A DNA stretch of 64,000 bases, taken from Blasia pusilla. Its lineage: Eukaryota; Marchantiophyta; Marchantiopsida; Blasiales. Location: contig CM114273.1 of NCBI GenBank assembly GCA_050084515.1, positions 23,374,001-23,438,000 on the forward strand, written 5' to 3'. Position 1 is the stretch's first letter, and each line of letters starts with the position of its first letter. Positions 20,793 through 31,949 of this stretch are shown here, piece after piece. The position numbers and the translations under genes are program-made. The notes beneath the pieces were generated by a model, which was given only the letters and a program-made list of their open reading frames with translations, did no database searches and was not told the origin of the DNA.

Positions 20793-21577
20793 CTGCCCCT
20801 CAAACTCATATCGATATCTCTAACGCCTAAATCATTTCTAAACATCTCAAACTTATCTCTCGGCAACGTCTTTGTAAAGATGTCAGCAATTTGCTGATCT
20901 CTACCTATATACACAAGATCTATTTCTCCTGCAAGTACTTTCTCTATGATAAAATGATAGTGCACCTCAACATATTTTGTACGAGCATGAAACACACGGT
21001 TATTAGCAAGCTTGATGCTACTAATATTTTCTGCATATATTACACTAGGTCCTAAGTTACTAACATCAATCTCAACAAGTAATTGATGAAGCCACACCGC
21101 CTCACATGCTGCATTGGTTGCTCCTATGTACTCAGCCTTTGTTGAAGATAAAGCAAGTGTAGGTTGCTTCTTTGAAGCCCAACTTATAGCTGCGCTTCCC
21201 AAAGTAAATGAATAACTAGATGTGGAATGTCGATCAGACATGCTTCCTGCCCAATTAGCATCTGTGAATCCCTGTAATTGAAAACTCGGAGAAGGTTCAA
21301 ATTGAAGCCCGAATTGAATAGAGAATTTCACATACCGTATAATCCTCCTCACAGCATCAAGGTGAGGTTTTCGAGGTGCTCGCATAAACTGGCTCACTAG
21401 GCCAACAACATAGCTCAAATCTGGTCTATTTATAGTTAGATAGATTAAATTTCCAACCATGCGCCTGTACATATTAGAATCTACAAGCAGCTCTTCTTCA
21501 TCCACTCTTAGCTTCACGCTCTGGTCCAACGGTGTAGAGATTGGTTTACAAGCCGTCATACCATATTTTGAAAGCAT
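20780..21577 (-). pseudogene. Copia RNase H domain
   Basis: A 265-codon open frame begins MLSKYGMTACKPISTPLDQS and carries YLTINRPDLSYVVG, DANWAGSMSDRHSTSSY, SSTKAEYIGATNAACEAVWL and the terminal KYVEVHYHFIIEKV, IADIFTKTLPRDKF. These include the expected D-E-D-D type residues. It is intact over its own length but is cut off from the RT by the upstream stops. Confidence 0.93.
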
Positions 21578-21595
21578 ATGAAGAGCATATTATCG

Positions 21596-22147
21596 TTATA
21601 GTAACCATATGCTTTCTCCAACCTTGATAAACTCAATACCAAGGAAGTACTTGAGTTCTCCCAAGTCCTTCATATCAAATTCTGCTTGTAACTTAAGCTC
21701 GACTTGTTGTACCATTTCTTCAGTACTCCCAGTAATCAGGAGATCGTCAACATACAACACAATGAGAATCGTATGATCTTGTCCTCTCAAGACATATAAC
21801 GAGGAGTTAGAATCACATACCCTAAAATCCAACTCTTGTAGGACGTATGTAATCTTGCCATACCAAGCTCTTGAAGCTTGTTTGAGCCCGTATAGATCTT
21901 TCTTCAACTTGCATACGCGAAATGGAAACTTGGGATGCTCGTATCTATGTGGTTGAGTCATATATATCTCCTCGTATAGATCTCCATTCAAGAAGGCATT
22001 CTTGACGTCCATGTGATGTAATCTCCACTTCTTACTTACTGCAACTGCAACCGTTGTTCTCGTAGTCGCTATCTTTGCAACAGGGCTAAATATTTCCTCA
22101 TAATCGATACTATATTGTTGTGCATAGCCCTTACCCACCAATCTCAC
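21596..22147 (-). pseudogene. Copia reverse transcriptase
   Basis: The frame starts RLVGKGYAQQYSIDYEEIFS and contains the copia RT motifs HHMDVKNAFLNGDLYEEIYM, GLKQASRAWY, LYVDDLLITGS (catalytic YVDD) and MKDLGELKYFLGIE. It copies element RNA into DNA. Two stop codons separate it from the RNase H frame, at the place where related elements read SQRKYA. Confidence 0.93.
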
Positions 22148-22552
22148 TTTGTATATTTGAATTGTACCATCTTGATTGCGCTTGATTTTGTAAACTCATT
22201 TGCAACCAATAGCTTCCTTACCGAAAGGTATATTAACCAGCTCCCATGTCTGTTGATGTCTTAATACAACAATCTCTTCCTCCATAGCTTCAATCCATTC
22301 GACTTTACTTGCAGCTTCTTCCAAACAACTCAGCTCATGTTCTTGAAGGATAGTCATCATATATGCATGATGTGTTGCAAGGAAACCTTCATTTATGAAT
22401 CTATGAACTGGATGTATAACTCTATTTGATCTACGAAGTTGTTGTTCAGAGATAGATGCCTCTGACTAGTGTCAACAGACTGAATACGTACTCTTCCCGT
22501 CCATGGACTCACAGATTTCAGTGATGAATCTAGGACCTCTGATAATCCTGCT

Positions 22553-23922
22553 CTAGTACTTGGGGAAGTTGAAGACAATGTCTGTTAGTTTAGAGTCATA
22601 TTCTTCCCCCTCAACATACAAGTTTAGAGGTGGAATAGGCTTAGATGGAGCATACCATGACTTTAGCTCATCAAAGATAACATCCTGACTAATAATAAGT
22701 TGCCTAGAGGATGGAATGTAGCACTTATATCCCTTAGTTCCATCAACATAGCCAATGAAGATACATCTGTCAGACTTAGGGTCTAATTTATGACGTCTCT
22801 CAGATTGAACATGAGCATAACAAATACAGCCAAATACTTTCAAGAAGGAAAAATCAGGTTTACTTCCTGTGAAGACTTCGAATGGAGTTTTATCATGAAC
22901 TCATGCAGTTGGAGTTCGGTTGATTAAGAAGACTGCACATGCTACAGCCTCTGCCCAATAGACCTTAGGTATGTTCTTCTCATTCAACATAGTTCATGCC
23001 GCTTCAGCAATATGTCGATTCTTCCTCTTAGCCACTCCATTTTCTTGTGGAGTGTAACAACAAGTTACTTGACGTTGGATGTCATTCTGTCGTAAATAGT
23101 CATCAAACTCTCTTGAAAGATACTCTCCTCCTATATCACAATGCAATTTCAGAATGTGTTCTCGAGTCTACTTCTCTACTAGAACTCTGAATGTTTGGAA
23201 CAATGAGAATATCTCTGACTTGGCTTTCAGAAAGTATACCCATATATACGTAGAGAAGTCATCAATAAATGAAACAAAGTACTAGCAACCACTAAGGCTA
23301 TGTTGTGATGCTGTGCACACATCATTGTGGATCAACTCCAATATTCTGGATGTTCTTCTACCTTGCTTTGGAAAAGGAAATCTAGCTTGTTTTCCAAATT
23401 GGCAAGCAGGACATACCTCTAATGTAGTAGGGCTCGCTAATTTAAGGAGTCCTATTACTATATTAGATTATGAAAGACTCTATAATCTTTGAAGAGTCAT
23501 ATGTCCAATTATTTTATGCCACACATTTAGATCTGTGACTTATTGGCCAGTTTGACTATATATTGCTGTTTGAATCTCTGGCATAAAAACATCTAATTTG
23601 AACATTCTACCAGATCTAGTTCTTTGGCTATTGTGGTCTGGTCATCCATTGTTTCAATGAAACAACCATCTGCGTTAAACTTCACTTGATAACCCTGTTC
23701 TACTATCTGTCCTACAAAGATGAGGTTTCTTGCAATGGTAAGAACATAGAGAACTTTTCTAAGAGCATAAAAACCATCTGATACTATTGGAACTTTACCG
23801 GTATGCGTGATATGATATTGAGTGTCATCTCTTCTAAGCATAATTATAAGATCTTTCATCGGCTCCAAACTACTAAACCATTTAGCTTGTGAGGTCATGT
23901 GATTTGATGCACAAAGAGTCAA
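22553..23922 (-). pseudogene. Copia protease end and integrase, broken
   Basis: CASNHMTSQAKWF is the degraded neighbourhood of the aspartic protease motif normally written D-S-G-AS-H. The pre-integrase segment follows: WHKIIGHM then CPACQFGKQARFPFPK (the H-H-C-C zinc binding part) and LELIHNDVCTAS, which starts the catalytic core. The C-terminal integrase part (MKVFGCICYAHV, FIGYVDGTKGYKCY) lies at 22553-22843. Stops near 23500, 23160 and 22900 destroy the frame. Confidence 0.85.
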
Positions 23923-24117
23923 TGTACCAATGTACAGTCGAGTCTTTCTTGACCATTGCTCCCATATGATGAGTCATGACCACGAGATGCTCCGTTTGTG
24001 AATGTGGTTGTTCTTGGTACTACTCTTGGTGTTGTTGCTCTACATAGTTTTGTTGTTGTAAGGCTCTTGTTCTCATATCAACCTTCTTCTTAAAGAAATT
24101 TTTTGCATAGTGACCCT

Positions 24118-24874
24118 TTATCCCACAATAATTGCAAGATTTAGGGACCCTCTACTGTTGACCTCAACCCCAACGGTTTCCACCATCACCACCTTGTGAT
24201 TGTGTGTGGTACAGGTTCGTAGTTGATTGTGTAACGTTATATTGAGTGCCTCTTCCTCCATATGCTTGATATCCACCATGACCACGGAAGTTTTTGCCAC
24301 GACCCCTGCCTCTATTTGATCCATAACCTGCAAATAGCGCACTCTCTTACTGACTAGGCAAGCTACCGCTACCTACTAGGCACATCTCTTCATTGATTAA
24401 CAGAGGCACTAACTCTTGAAAGATTGGATACTTCCCTCTCATAGAGATAGAGGTCTCAAAGGACTTGTAATCCTTTGGAAGGCCTTGAAGAGTGAATAAA
24501 ATCAGATCATCATCTTCTACTGTCATTCCAATGCTATTCAACTGATCAAAAATATGTCTGATACTCAAAATATAATCATTGATGTTCTGCGATCCTTTCC
24601 TCACTTTGTTCAATTGTTGTTTCTATTGAAGCTTTCAAGCCTTTGTAGATATTTGGAACAGCTTTTCCAATGCATCCCAGACCTCCTTCAAAATATCAAC
24701 ATCTTGAATGTGACCTATCATTGGCGAACTGATCGTTATTGAAATGTAGTGGATTACTTGCCTTGCATGTTTGTTCCAGACGTGAACATTCAAGTCTGTT
24801 GAGTCACCTTCTGGCTTGGCCTCATCACTTGTGACAAGCTCCCATAGTTTTTGACCCATGAGAAATTTTTTCAT
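24118..24874 (-). pseudogene. Copia gag with damaged zinc knuckle
   Basis: The frame begins in the capsid-like UBN2/gag domain (LKEVWDALEKLFQIS, LNSIGMTVEDDDLILFTLQG, LPKDYKSFETSISMRG). After a stop and a Gly/Arg-rich linker comes CNYCGIKGHYAKNF, a CCHC zinc knuckle whose last cysteine is now phenylalanine. At least three stops interrupt the region. Gag normally packages the element RNA into virus-like particles in the cytoplasm. Confidence 0.85.
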
Positions 24875-25444
24875 GCGAAAAATGAGTCATGACCACGATT
24901 TCTCATGGGTCAATTCCTCAATAGCAATCACAAGCTTGATATTGAGGAATACTCCATGACAAACGATTTCACTCACAAAAATAGAATTTCAGGCTTTCTA
25001 CTGCTCCAATTGAAGCATAGACCACTCCTACACTGAAATAGACCTGAAATTTACCAAAATTGATCAACTATATGAAAGAACTAGTCAAAATTGGTCTGTA
25101 GAGAGCAAACTGCATAACTTTTCTTCACTAATTACAGTTTCCTACACTAAAATTGCAACTGCATGAGCTCACAATGTCTGAATCAAGCGATTTTAGGTGC
25201 TGAAAGCTCTCGTCGAGCTCTACAAGACAGCTTGTTGCGGAACCAAACGGCTAAATCGACCAAGAAAAGCCTTAAAAAATGCCTCCAAAGTTTTATAATC
25301 GTCAAAGCTCCACCTAAAATCTGCACCCATTGAGCTCTGAATAAAACTTCCTTCTCCCAAACTAAAATTGTGCCTTCTTTTGCCTCTCTTCTCTCCTTAA
25401 ACATCAAGAATTTCAAGTGATGTTCTCCTATCGCTCTGATACCA

Positions 25445-25734
25445 TGTGGAAAACGAAACAAGCTTAACTGGTGAAAAACCATCTCTCTCACACACACACC
25501 ACCATGCATTGAGAGAATAAGTGGAGGCTGGTCCCCTCCTCAATTATATAGGGTATGTACAAGCAACCCTAATCCTAACCTTAGTCTCGAGTTGGACTAA
25601 TTATGATTAACTAACCCTAGTTAAGATAATCGCGTTTAACTGACTAACCAAGATTAAGCTTTCCTACTTCGTGTGAGTACCAAATATAGCAGTTCAAGTG
25701 TCTCATGAGCTTGATTGTAACTCAATCTTCAATA
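25445..25734 (-). repeat. Copia 5' LTR (right on the plus strand)
   Basis: This LTR of 290 bases begins (plus strand) TGTGGAAAACG next to the primer-binding site and ends CAATCTTCAATA, followed by the ATGAA target duplication. On the element's strand it should start transcription toward lower coordinates. Confidence 0.92.
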
Positions 25735-25739
25735 ATGAA

Positions 25740-26069
25740 GCGTACAAGTGTCTCTCTCGCGCTTCATGCATCAGTTCTATTCTAAGTTCTACATTCTATT
25801 CTTAGTTGTATATTCTCCAACTATTCTTATCTTTTACTATCTGTAAGCAGGAGCAAGGTTACACAACCAATCTGCTCATAGCTTATTGAGCTTGACATGA
25901 TTGCAAGAGTACATGCAAGCAGATGAATACATTCAAGACTGTAAGTTCTCTTCACGGGCGCTCTCCATCTTGACAGTCTCCTTCCATGCTTCAGACCCTA
26001 GAAACCTGCAAAACATGCAAACATATTTCTAACACTATACAGAGGTGAGCTGAGCATAAGAAAGGTAAG
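25740..26069. other. Right flank of the copia insertion
   Basis: This is the DNA separated from 20135-20481 by the retrotransposon. It is A/T- and C/T-rich and has no recognisable gene. It leads into an ORF starting at 26070. Confidence 0.3.
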
Positions 26070-26801
26070 ATGACTGTAAGACGTACAACCATGAAGTCTA
26101 CACAAGCAAAGGGAAGGATTAAGAAAGAAACTTTCCTTTCAAGTTCAAAGAAATTCTATGGAGTTAAGACAACGGATAGTCCACCTTCGGAGAGACCATC
26201 GTGGTCTCTAATATCTCAAAATTACTCGAGTTGGTTGGAAAGGTTGGAGTCGAGTCCGAAAGAAACAAGAAAAGTGAACCCAGAATGGGGGACTAGGTTG
26301 GGCTACGACATCGAGGAAAATTCTCTTCCCTCCTTAGAACCTCATGAGGATCCCTTGATCGAGCGGAATAGTGGCTTGAGAATCCCTGTAGATTCGGTTG
26401 AGTATCATGTGCGGCCTACATCAAAGCGACCTCTAAATGAGGATCCTAACCCAAGAAAAAGACTCAATAATGTAACCTCAGAAGAGTACATTTGAGAGCT
26501 AGTGAGGCTTGAGAATATGAAGATGCGAGTTAACGAGCATATTCAAGGTGATGAGCACATTGGACAAGACTCTACAGGCAGTTCAAGTAGAAGTAGACAA
26601 AAGATACCGAGGCTAGCTAGGAAACGAAGGAGATCAATGCCGAATGCGCTCCCATCCCAACCCAAACAAGTATCTCCCTCTATGGTCGCATCGAGGGGTT
26701 ATAAAAAAACTTGCAATGAACCCAATGTGCCATCCCCAACAGAAAAATGCCAATGCCTCTCTTGCTACTCTCTCTTCGCGGCGCATGAAGAGCACCCATG
26801 A
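26070..26801 (+). CDS. Unrecognised basic protein ORF with one in-frame stop
   Basis: A frame of 141 codons ends at TGA (26493-26495) and continues in the same frame to 26801, giving about 240 codons overall. The first part has WSLISQNYSSWLERLESS and PEWGTRLGYDIEENSLPSLE. The second is Arg/Lys-rich (KIPRLARKRRRS) and ends near CQCLSCYSLF. It might be a retroelement gag-like or accessory protein. I do not recognise it. Confidence 0.35.
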
Positions 26802-27428
26802 GTCCAAGTTCCTAAGATAGGTCACGCAAGGGCACGCGCTAGCTCACAGTCAAGAAATGAGCAAAACCCAAAAGATAGCAAGCCTAGAAGCTGAGTGCTG
26901 GAGGAGTGAGAGCGCAGAGCCCGAAAACCAGGGCGCAAGAGCGAGAGCGCAGGAAACACCAAAGCACAGGGGCACTCATGCAGAGTGCGGAAAGAGGAGC
27001 ATAGGAGCGAGAGCTCACGAGAACTCGAGCACGCAGAGACGTTGGCGCTCACAGAAGACAACAAGGAAGGCGTAGGGGGGGGAGTGTAGACCGCTCGCGT
27101 GGCTGCAAATGGCAAGGGAGCCGAGAGGACCGCAAGGGCAAGGGCGCTCGCGCTTGCTCGACAAGAGGCGGCGAGGTAGGAGAGGCACCGGAGCAGCGCT
27201 CTGCTTGAGCGCTTCTGGAAGCGCAAGAATGGTTGGGGCGAGGTCTATCCCGACCTGCAACGATGGGGAAAGGGCAGTTAGGGCCGGTCCGAGATCAGAC
27301 GGCCCGATCTCGACGAAGGGAATCCTACGGCTAATAGTGTGCCGCTCTAGCCAAGATCTGACTATCCATGCTAAAGACCTTAGGTCTAACCCCTAGAGAT
27401 TCTAAAGTCCGGGAAGGGATATAACGGA
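26802..27428. other. G/C-rich, purine-rich low-complexity stretch
   Basis: Repeated GCGAGAGCGC, GAGCGCAGA and similar words make the plus strand rich in G and A from about 26880 to 27240. ORFs on both strands here are products of that composition. No gene is recognised. Confidence 0.45.
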
Positions 27429-27546
27429 AATGATGGAAAACCCATCGGAAGTACAAAAGAGGGGGACTCAAAGAGTCAAAACTTGAAGGCCACAACAGGA
27501 CCAAAAAAGGAAGAAGGGGGCATTCCCCCCTCTAACGACGAAACTC
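27429..27546 (+). repeat. Dispersed repeat copy 2
   Basis: TGATGGAAAACCCATCGGAA through GGGGGCATTCCCCCC and CTAACGACGAAACTCA is almost the exact reverse complement of 18766-18888. It lies just beyond the 3' end of the R2-like reverse transcriptase coding region (minus strand), so it could be that element's 3' tail or an independent short element. Confidence 0.8.
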
Positions 27547-27692
27547 ACCAACAGCAGAGACAATATCAGCAACAACAAGAGAGCTATGACTACTACTAAG
27601 TGGGCCTCTAGCGCCGGCGTCTCCCATAGCTGAGCCCGCCACAAAATCCCATTAGCCTGGCACGCTTGTTTGCAACGCTATGGAGACCGCCG

Positions 27693-28361
27693 CTACTGTC
27701 TGAGAATCGCAGTAGCTAAGGACAACCCATTTCTCGAGTGGAGATGATGGGCGCGATCCGTAAGTGAACAGTCGAACCTCTCCCCATAGCCCCATACATC
27801 TCTATGGCGTGGGGATGAAGATGTGTCCTCGTGTAGTCGATTGTAAATATGTGTCTTCTTCGCCCGCCGCCGCCCGCCGCCGCCGCTCCTTGTAGCATTC
27901 GCCCTTGGGCCACCACTTGGGCTCACTTGCCTCCGCGTAGGATCTGTGACTACCACATCCGCCACAACCACCTCAGCCTCACGTGTCATGTAGAGATCGG
28001 CACAAATGAGGGAATCCCGCATGGAGTAGTGCCTCTCTCTGCACATGGAAGCCACTCTCCCGAGCAATCTGAACATGATATCCCGCACTGCATCGTGAGT
28101 GGCTATCCTCTCACCCCCAACTGGACAGCGTGCCAAATGCACACCAAGTGGATCCAGGCTCCGGCGACACTCGCAGTGTGTCGAACCAACCACCGATGGT
28201 TGGGGGAGGCCCAAGCGGAGCCGCATCGCTGTGGTATAGGTAAGTGGTGCGATACGGAAAGCCTGGAGAAGGGGGCGCGCCCCTACCCATGAGCCTGCCC
28301 CCTTTCCGGAGCAAGAGCGAATACGGGCCCTAACCTCCATGGGGATATTCCCGTCAGACAT
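27693..28361 (-). pseudogene. R2-like C-terminal zinc finger and restriction-like endonuclease
   Basis: The 222-codon frame has RIAPLTYTTAMRLRLGLPQP, then CECRRSLDPLGVHLARCPVG (residues 63-82), HDAVRDIMFRLLGRVA, and EAEVVVADVVVTDP (residues 128-141) with the acidic core of a PD-(D/E)xK nuclease. A further nuclease-like word, HAIEMYGAMG, is only readable in another frame (27716-27916), so a frameshift cuts the domain near 27870. A GGCGGCGGG run at the break is a likely slippage site. Confidence 0.75.
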
Positions 28362-28902
28362 AGTGCCTCTAAAACTGCCTCAAAGTGGGCTTCCATCAAG
28401 GAAGATTGGAGCCCAGGATCGACCGGAGGTAACTAAGGAGGAGAAAGTGGGGAGAACGGCTGGCCTCAACTCGAAGGGAATCTCTACAAGCCGTGAGTGA
28501 AGACTGAAGTGGGAAAGAGCCATCCTCGACTGGGAGACGTAGTGTAGAAGGAGCGGTCTATCTCTAACCAAAAATCGGGAGCAAAGGAGGGGTGCCACTG
28601 TGGGCCCAACTCCCTAAAAAAAAAGTGGAGGGCGCCACTAACTCGGTCGAAAGAAGACCTACTCCACCAAAAGAAATCGGCCAAGAGGCCTGTCTCACGA
28701 GATAACTCCCCATGGGGCACTCTAAGGAGCCGGGTCCTAGAAGATCCCCAAACACTGCATGAGCTTCCTATCAAAGGATCTATATAGGGAAGAAAGGTGA
28801 CTAGATGTCCGACAGTTCTAGTGAGGTAACCAGGTCTCACGAGCAAAACAAGAAGAGAGAATGCGGAAAGCGACTTGAGGGTCACCGATCCTCGTAAGAT
28901 CA

Positions 28903-29950
28903 TCAACGTGGAGAAGATCCTCGGTAAGAGCCGCCCACGAAAGTCGATACAAAGTCTTGGCTCCCGAGCGGGACTCCCAAGACTCGAAGCCCTCCGACAA
29001 GTCGCAAGAAGCCGTCGGGTAAATGTAGATCATCACGTAGGCCTGATGGAGACCAAGCCTTGCACTTCCCCACCTTCACCGCCAGGCCGACACGTGCCAA
29101 AGTGTCTTTGAAAAGTGCTCGAATGCAGGGACAACCAGATCTCGGGACCAACAATATGAGTATCATCTGCCATCGAAGGGAACATGCAACCCGGGAAAGC
29201 CTCCACCGTAGAAAGAACCGCTCGGTAATGAGCCACGACAAACAATGCGCCACCCAGAGGGTCACCCGACGAGTCCCGTAGCGGACTCCAAGACCGTGAC
29301 CTCCTCCTCGAATCGACCATGGTGGAAATAGAGGGCCGAAGGGGCCCCATAGAAAGCCTGCACAAAGGGAATGAGGCTCGCCATGGGGCCACCCGCGTCC
29401 CTCAACTCTGTGAATATAGTAGCCCGAGATATTGAGTTGAAGGCGTTCTCCACGCCCACTTGGAGAACCACCCACTGGATGTACATCTAGACAAGCCCTC
29501 AAACCTAAGGCCACCGTCTCACATCCGGCTGGCGTGGCAACTCCAAACTGATGCGGACTCAGATGTGACTGGAAAGCCTCACGGAATTGCAAAGCGAGAG
29601 TACGACTCACCAACCGCAAGAGCACCTCACCTATGGCAATCGGACGGATACCACCACCCTCCTTTGACAACGCCAAAAGTCGCCCCGCCCCTAATACTTG
29701 GGCCCATCATTGTTGGCACTCTCCTCGAGCTAGGTGAGAGGCAACCTGAAGCAACTTGGAGAAGCCGCTAGCGGTGTCCTCGGAAGGAAAGCAATCACGA
29801 AGGTGTTCGTACATCATACTAGACAAACCTCCGGCCGCAATCCTCGGAGAACGTCCGAGTGCCCGTGCAAAGAGGGACGGGTCAAGGCATATAGCCGTGT
29901 CAGGGTGGAAGTCACGTGCAAAAGCTGGAATGTCAACCATTGACGAGGAT
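28903..29950 (-). pseudogene. R2-like reverse transcriptase domain
   Basis: Successive frames give AAGGLSSMMYEHLRDC, GRLLALSKEGGGIRPIAIGE, VLLRLVSRTLALQF, SPHQFGVATPAGCETVALGL, VENAFNSISRATIFTEL, a GDPLGGALF core whose usual Arg-Gln is replaced by Ser-Ser, and SMADDTHIVGP with the catalytic ADD. They match the RT blocks of non-LTR elements with an R-P-I-A-x-G-E signature. At least three frame changes join them. The normal role is target-primed reverse transcription at a nick made by the C-terminal endonuclease. Confidence 0.85.
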
Positions 29951-30506
29951 GTAGACTCGGAGGGCATCGATGGTAACGACTGAAGAAGGAGCCATGTCCA
30001 TCGGGCGAAGAGCACGCGGCTCGCGAGTACTCACAGGCTCGCCCTAGTGTCCTACATCGTCGCAACCTGGCTGCTCCAGGATCGTCCGATGGGAAACCAT
30101 GTGAACTACTACCTGGCGAATGCCACAAACTCACTCAGAGACTCCCAATCACCTCCTCAAAGCGTCTCAGACGTGCTATAACCTCTCTATGACCGGCCTT
30201 CCCTCCCGAGTGTAACGAAGACACCATCGTGGAAGGAGAAGTAGTAGGTACCAAGAGAGCTCATCCATAGGATCAAGGGCGATCCTAGCGAGGGGAAGGA
30301 GGAATGCGTGGCGGAGGTCGTCCCGAATAGCATGGGGGATCCTATGAAACAACCTCGGGCGGGAAAACGGGTCTCGAAGAGACCTATAATCTTGCCCTGG
30401 TGGGACCTCAACCACTCCCATGCCTCGGGAGGGGCGATGATGCGGGAAGCACCGGAGAGCATCCATGGTCGACAAGAGGGACCACCCATCCAAATCTATC
30501 AAAGTC

Positions 30507-30568
30507 GGGATGTTTAGCCGCTAAGTGGTTCAATTTCGAGCAGTGAAGAATTCGGGACAACATGGGCA
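30507..30568 (-). pseudogene. N-terminal C2H2-like zinc finger of the R2-like element
   Basis: Read on the minus strand, CPCCPEFFTAR is followed, after a one-base frame change, by LNHLAAKHPDF. Together they give C-x2-C, ten intervening residues, then H-x4-H, the spacing of a C2H2 finger. It sits in front of the RT region, where R2-type proteins carry such fingers for DNA binding. Confidence 0.5.
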
Positions 30569-30599
30569 TTTAGTATCCCGACTAGACGACCCACGGGTC

Positions 30600-31250
30600 C
30601 CCACACGGGGAGCCGATGCGGGTCGAGGCATGGATGCAACTCACCAAGAAGAGGACATGGCCCCCTCCAATAAAATCGTGCGACAATCCCCCGTCAATAA
30701 CAGTCCTATCATCCCCATTCGAACGAGCGGTCCTGGCAAACCACTCTCTTCCGCCCACGGTAATGCTCCCTCTAACATAAACTCTCACCTACCGACATCA
30801 CCTAGGACTTCTAGTCCCAACCCCTCCCAAAAATAAACTCATGAATACGTAGAGTTGCTAAGAGTGTGAAAAGATCATGGGCCCTTCGAGATAAAATAGA
30901 TGAGAAGAAAAGTGTATGTACGGGAGGGGTAACAAATACAAACGTGAATCGAACCAAAATGAGAAGCACATACGACAAATACGACAAACAAGAAAGGACT
31001 TGGGAAAGGAGGGGAAGGGTGGGTGAATAGAGGACGTTACCTTGGGAAATTTCTCCAAATGACAATAAGCTAAGCCCTAATATTCACATTTGGAACCCTA
31101 ATATGAACCGAATTCTAAAAAGATGAATAAAAATAAAAATACTTCACGCCATGCAGCAAGGTCCGGATCAAAACGAAGCTCTCGTCACGCTCTCCTAGAT
31201 CAAAACGAAGCTCTCATCACCCCTAGAGATGATTCTCTATCCCTGTCCAT
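30600..31250. other. 5' flank of the R2-like element, no gene recognised
   Basis: Only composition-driven ORFs occur (30811-31065 minus and its shadow). A direct repeat, AAACGAAGCTCTC(G/A)TCAC, is seen near 31171 and 31203. Confidence 0.35.
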
Positions 31251-31261
31251 CCAATCTGGGT

Positions 31262-31455
31262 GACGTCAATCGAACGTCTTAGATTGCGAAGATCAAACGG
31301 TGCAGATTGACACAATCTTACATCTCAAATTTAGTTGATCAAACGGCGCACATTGAGAAGATCTAACGGTGCAGATTTACAAGATTGGACGTCATAGATT
31401 CAGTAGATTGGACAGCGTAGATTAAGATGATCGGACGGAGCAGATTGAGAAGATC
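31262..31455. repeat. Minisatellite of GATC.(A/G)ACGG.GCAGATTGA units
   Basis: About eight variants of a 22-28 base phrase (for example GATCAAACGGTGCAGATTGA and GATCGGACGGAGCAGATTGA) follow one another. A similar word, GATCTAACGGATT, appears near 58230, also just before a pyrimidine-rich tract. Confidence 0.7.
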
Positions 31456-31461
31456 TGAAGA

Positions 31462-31740
31462 TTTTCTATTTTTCTATTTTTTTGCCTTTTTTTTTCCTTT
31501 TTGCCTCCTTTTCCGATTTTTTTCCTCCCTTCTTTTCTTTCACTCATTTTTCCCTTCTATTTGTTTTTCCCTTCTCTCCCATCTTAACCTTTTTAAAGGT
31601 TGAGATCTTTCCCCTTTTTTACCTAATCAAAACCCAACTTCTAAAATTTTTTCTCCACTTTTTTCCCTTTTCTTCTTTTACCCTTTCTTCCCCTTTGAAA
31701 AAATTTACTCTACCAAAACAAATTTCTATCTAATTTCTCT
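31462..31740. other. Pyrimidine-rich tract
   Basis: For about 280 bases the plus strand is almost entirely T and C. The short ORF at 31482-31733 (rich in Phe, Ser, Pro) is a product of this composition. Confidence 0.8.
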
Positions 31741-31744
31741 TTCC

Positions 31745-31865
31745 ATTGTCGTATGCACACACATCGTTGTCATCGAACATACACAGAAACATATGGGATC
31801 CCATATTAACTCATGGAATCCACACAACGAGACGAGAAGTACCAATATATCTCCAATTAAATCGA
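31745..31865 (+). repeat. Direct repeat, copy 1 (second copy at 32395-32518)
   Basis: ACTCATGGAATCCA.ACAACGA and ACGAGAAGTACCAA.ATATCTC occur here and again about 650 bases on, with the preceding CATCG..GTCA..GAACATACAC. The pair may be remnants of short LTRs or a segmental duplication. Confidence 0.75.
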
Positions 31866-31901
31866 TCAAATCTCTCACAACACAAAATGGTCTCATATGG
31901 T

Positions 31902-31902
<1 letters not shown>

Positions 31903-31940
<38 letters not shown>
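31903..31940. repeat. CT microsatellite
   Basis: About 19 consecutive CT dinucleotides lie between the two copies of the direct repeat. Confidence 0.95.
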
Positions 31941-31943
<3 letters not shown>

Positions 31944-31949
31944 GTCAAA

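Larger units (their letters stand above)
20482..25739 (-). mobile_element. Complete Ty1/copia LTR retrotransposon, inactive, with 5-bp target duplication
   Basis: LTRs at 20487-20792 and 25445-25734 are very similar, and ATGAA flanks the element on both sides (20482-20486, 25735-25739). Read on the minus strand, the right LTR is followed by TGGTATCAGAGCGATAGG (about 25427-25444), the usual copia primer-binding site complementary to initiator tRNA-Met. A purine tract GAGTTTGAGGGGCAG precedes the other LTR. Between them gag, protease, integrase, reverse transcriptase and RNase H appear in copia order (INT before RT). Many stops and frame changes make it non-functional. The element is about 5.25 kb, a normal copia size. 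Confidence 0.93.
27690..30600 (-). mobile_element. Decayed non-LTR retrotransposon of R2-like architecture (C2H2, RT, CCHC, RLE)
   Basis: On the minus strand the order is: a C2H2-like finger (30568-30507), a linker with ELSWYLLLLLPRWCLRYTRE (about 30240), reverse transcriptase (about 29950-28900), a Cys-His finger CECRRSLDPLGVHLARC (about 28175-28125) and a PD-(D/E)xK-like endonuclease segment ending VVVADVVVTDPTRR (about 27960-27930). This is the layout of R2-group and related non-LTR elements that carry a restriction-like endonuclease. Frames shift many times and the copy is dead. Exact ends and any target-site specificity cannot be seen. Confidence 0.8.

Noticed and set aside
27849-28292. 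147-codon plus-strand ORF
   Set aside because: It is the shadow of the R2-like C-terminal domain, whose motifs are clear on the minus strand.
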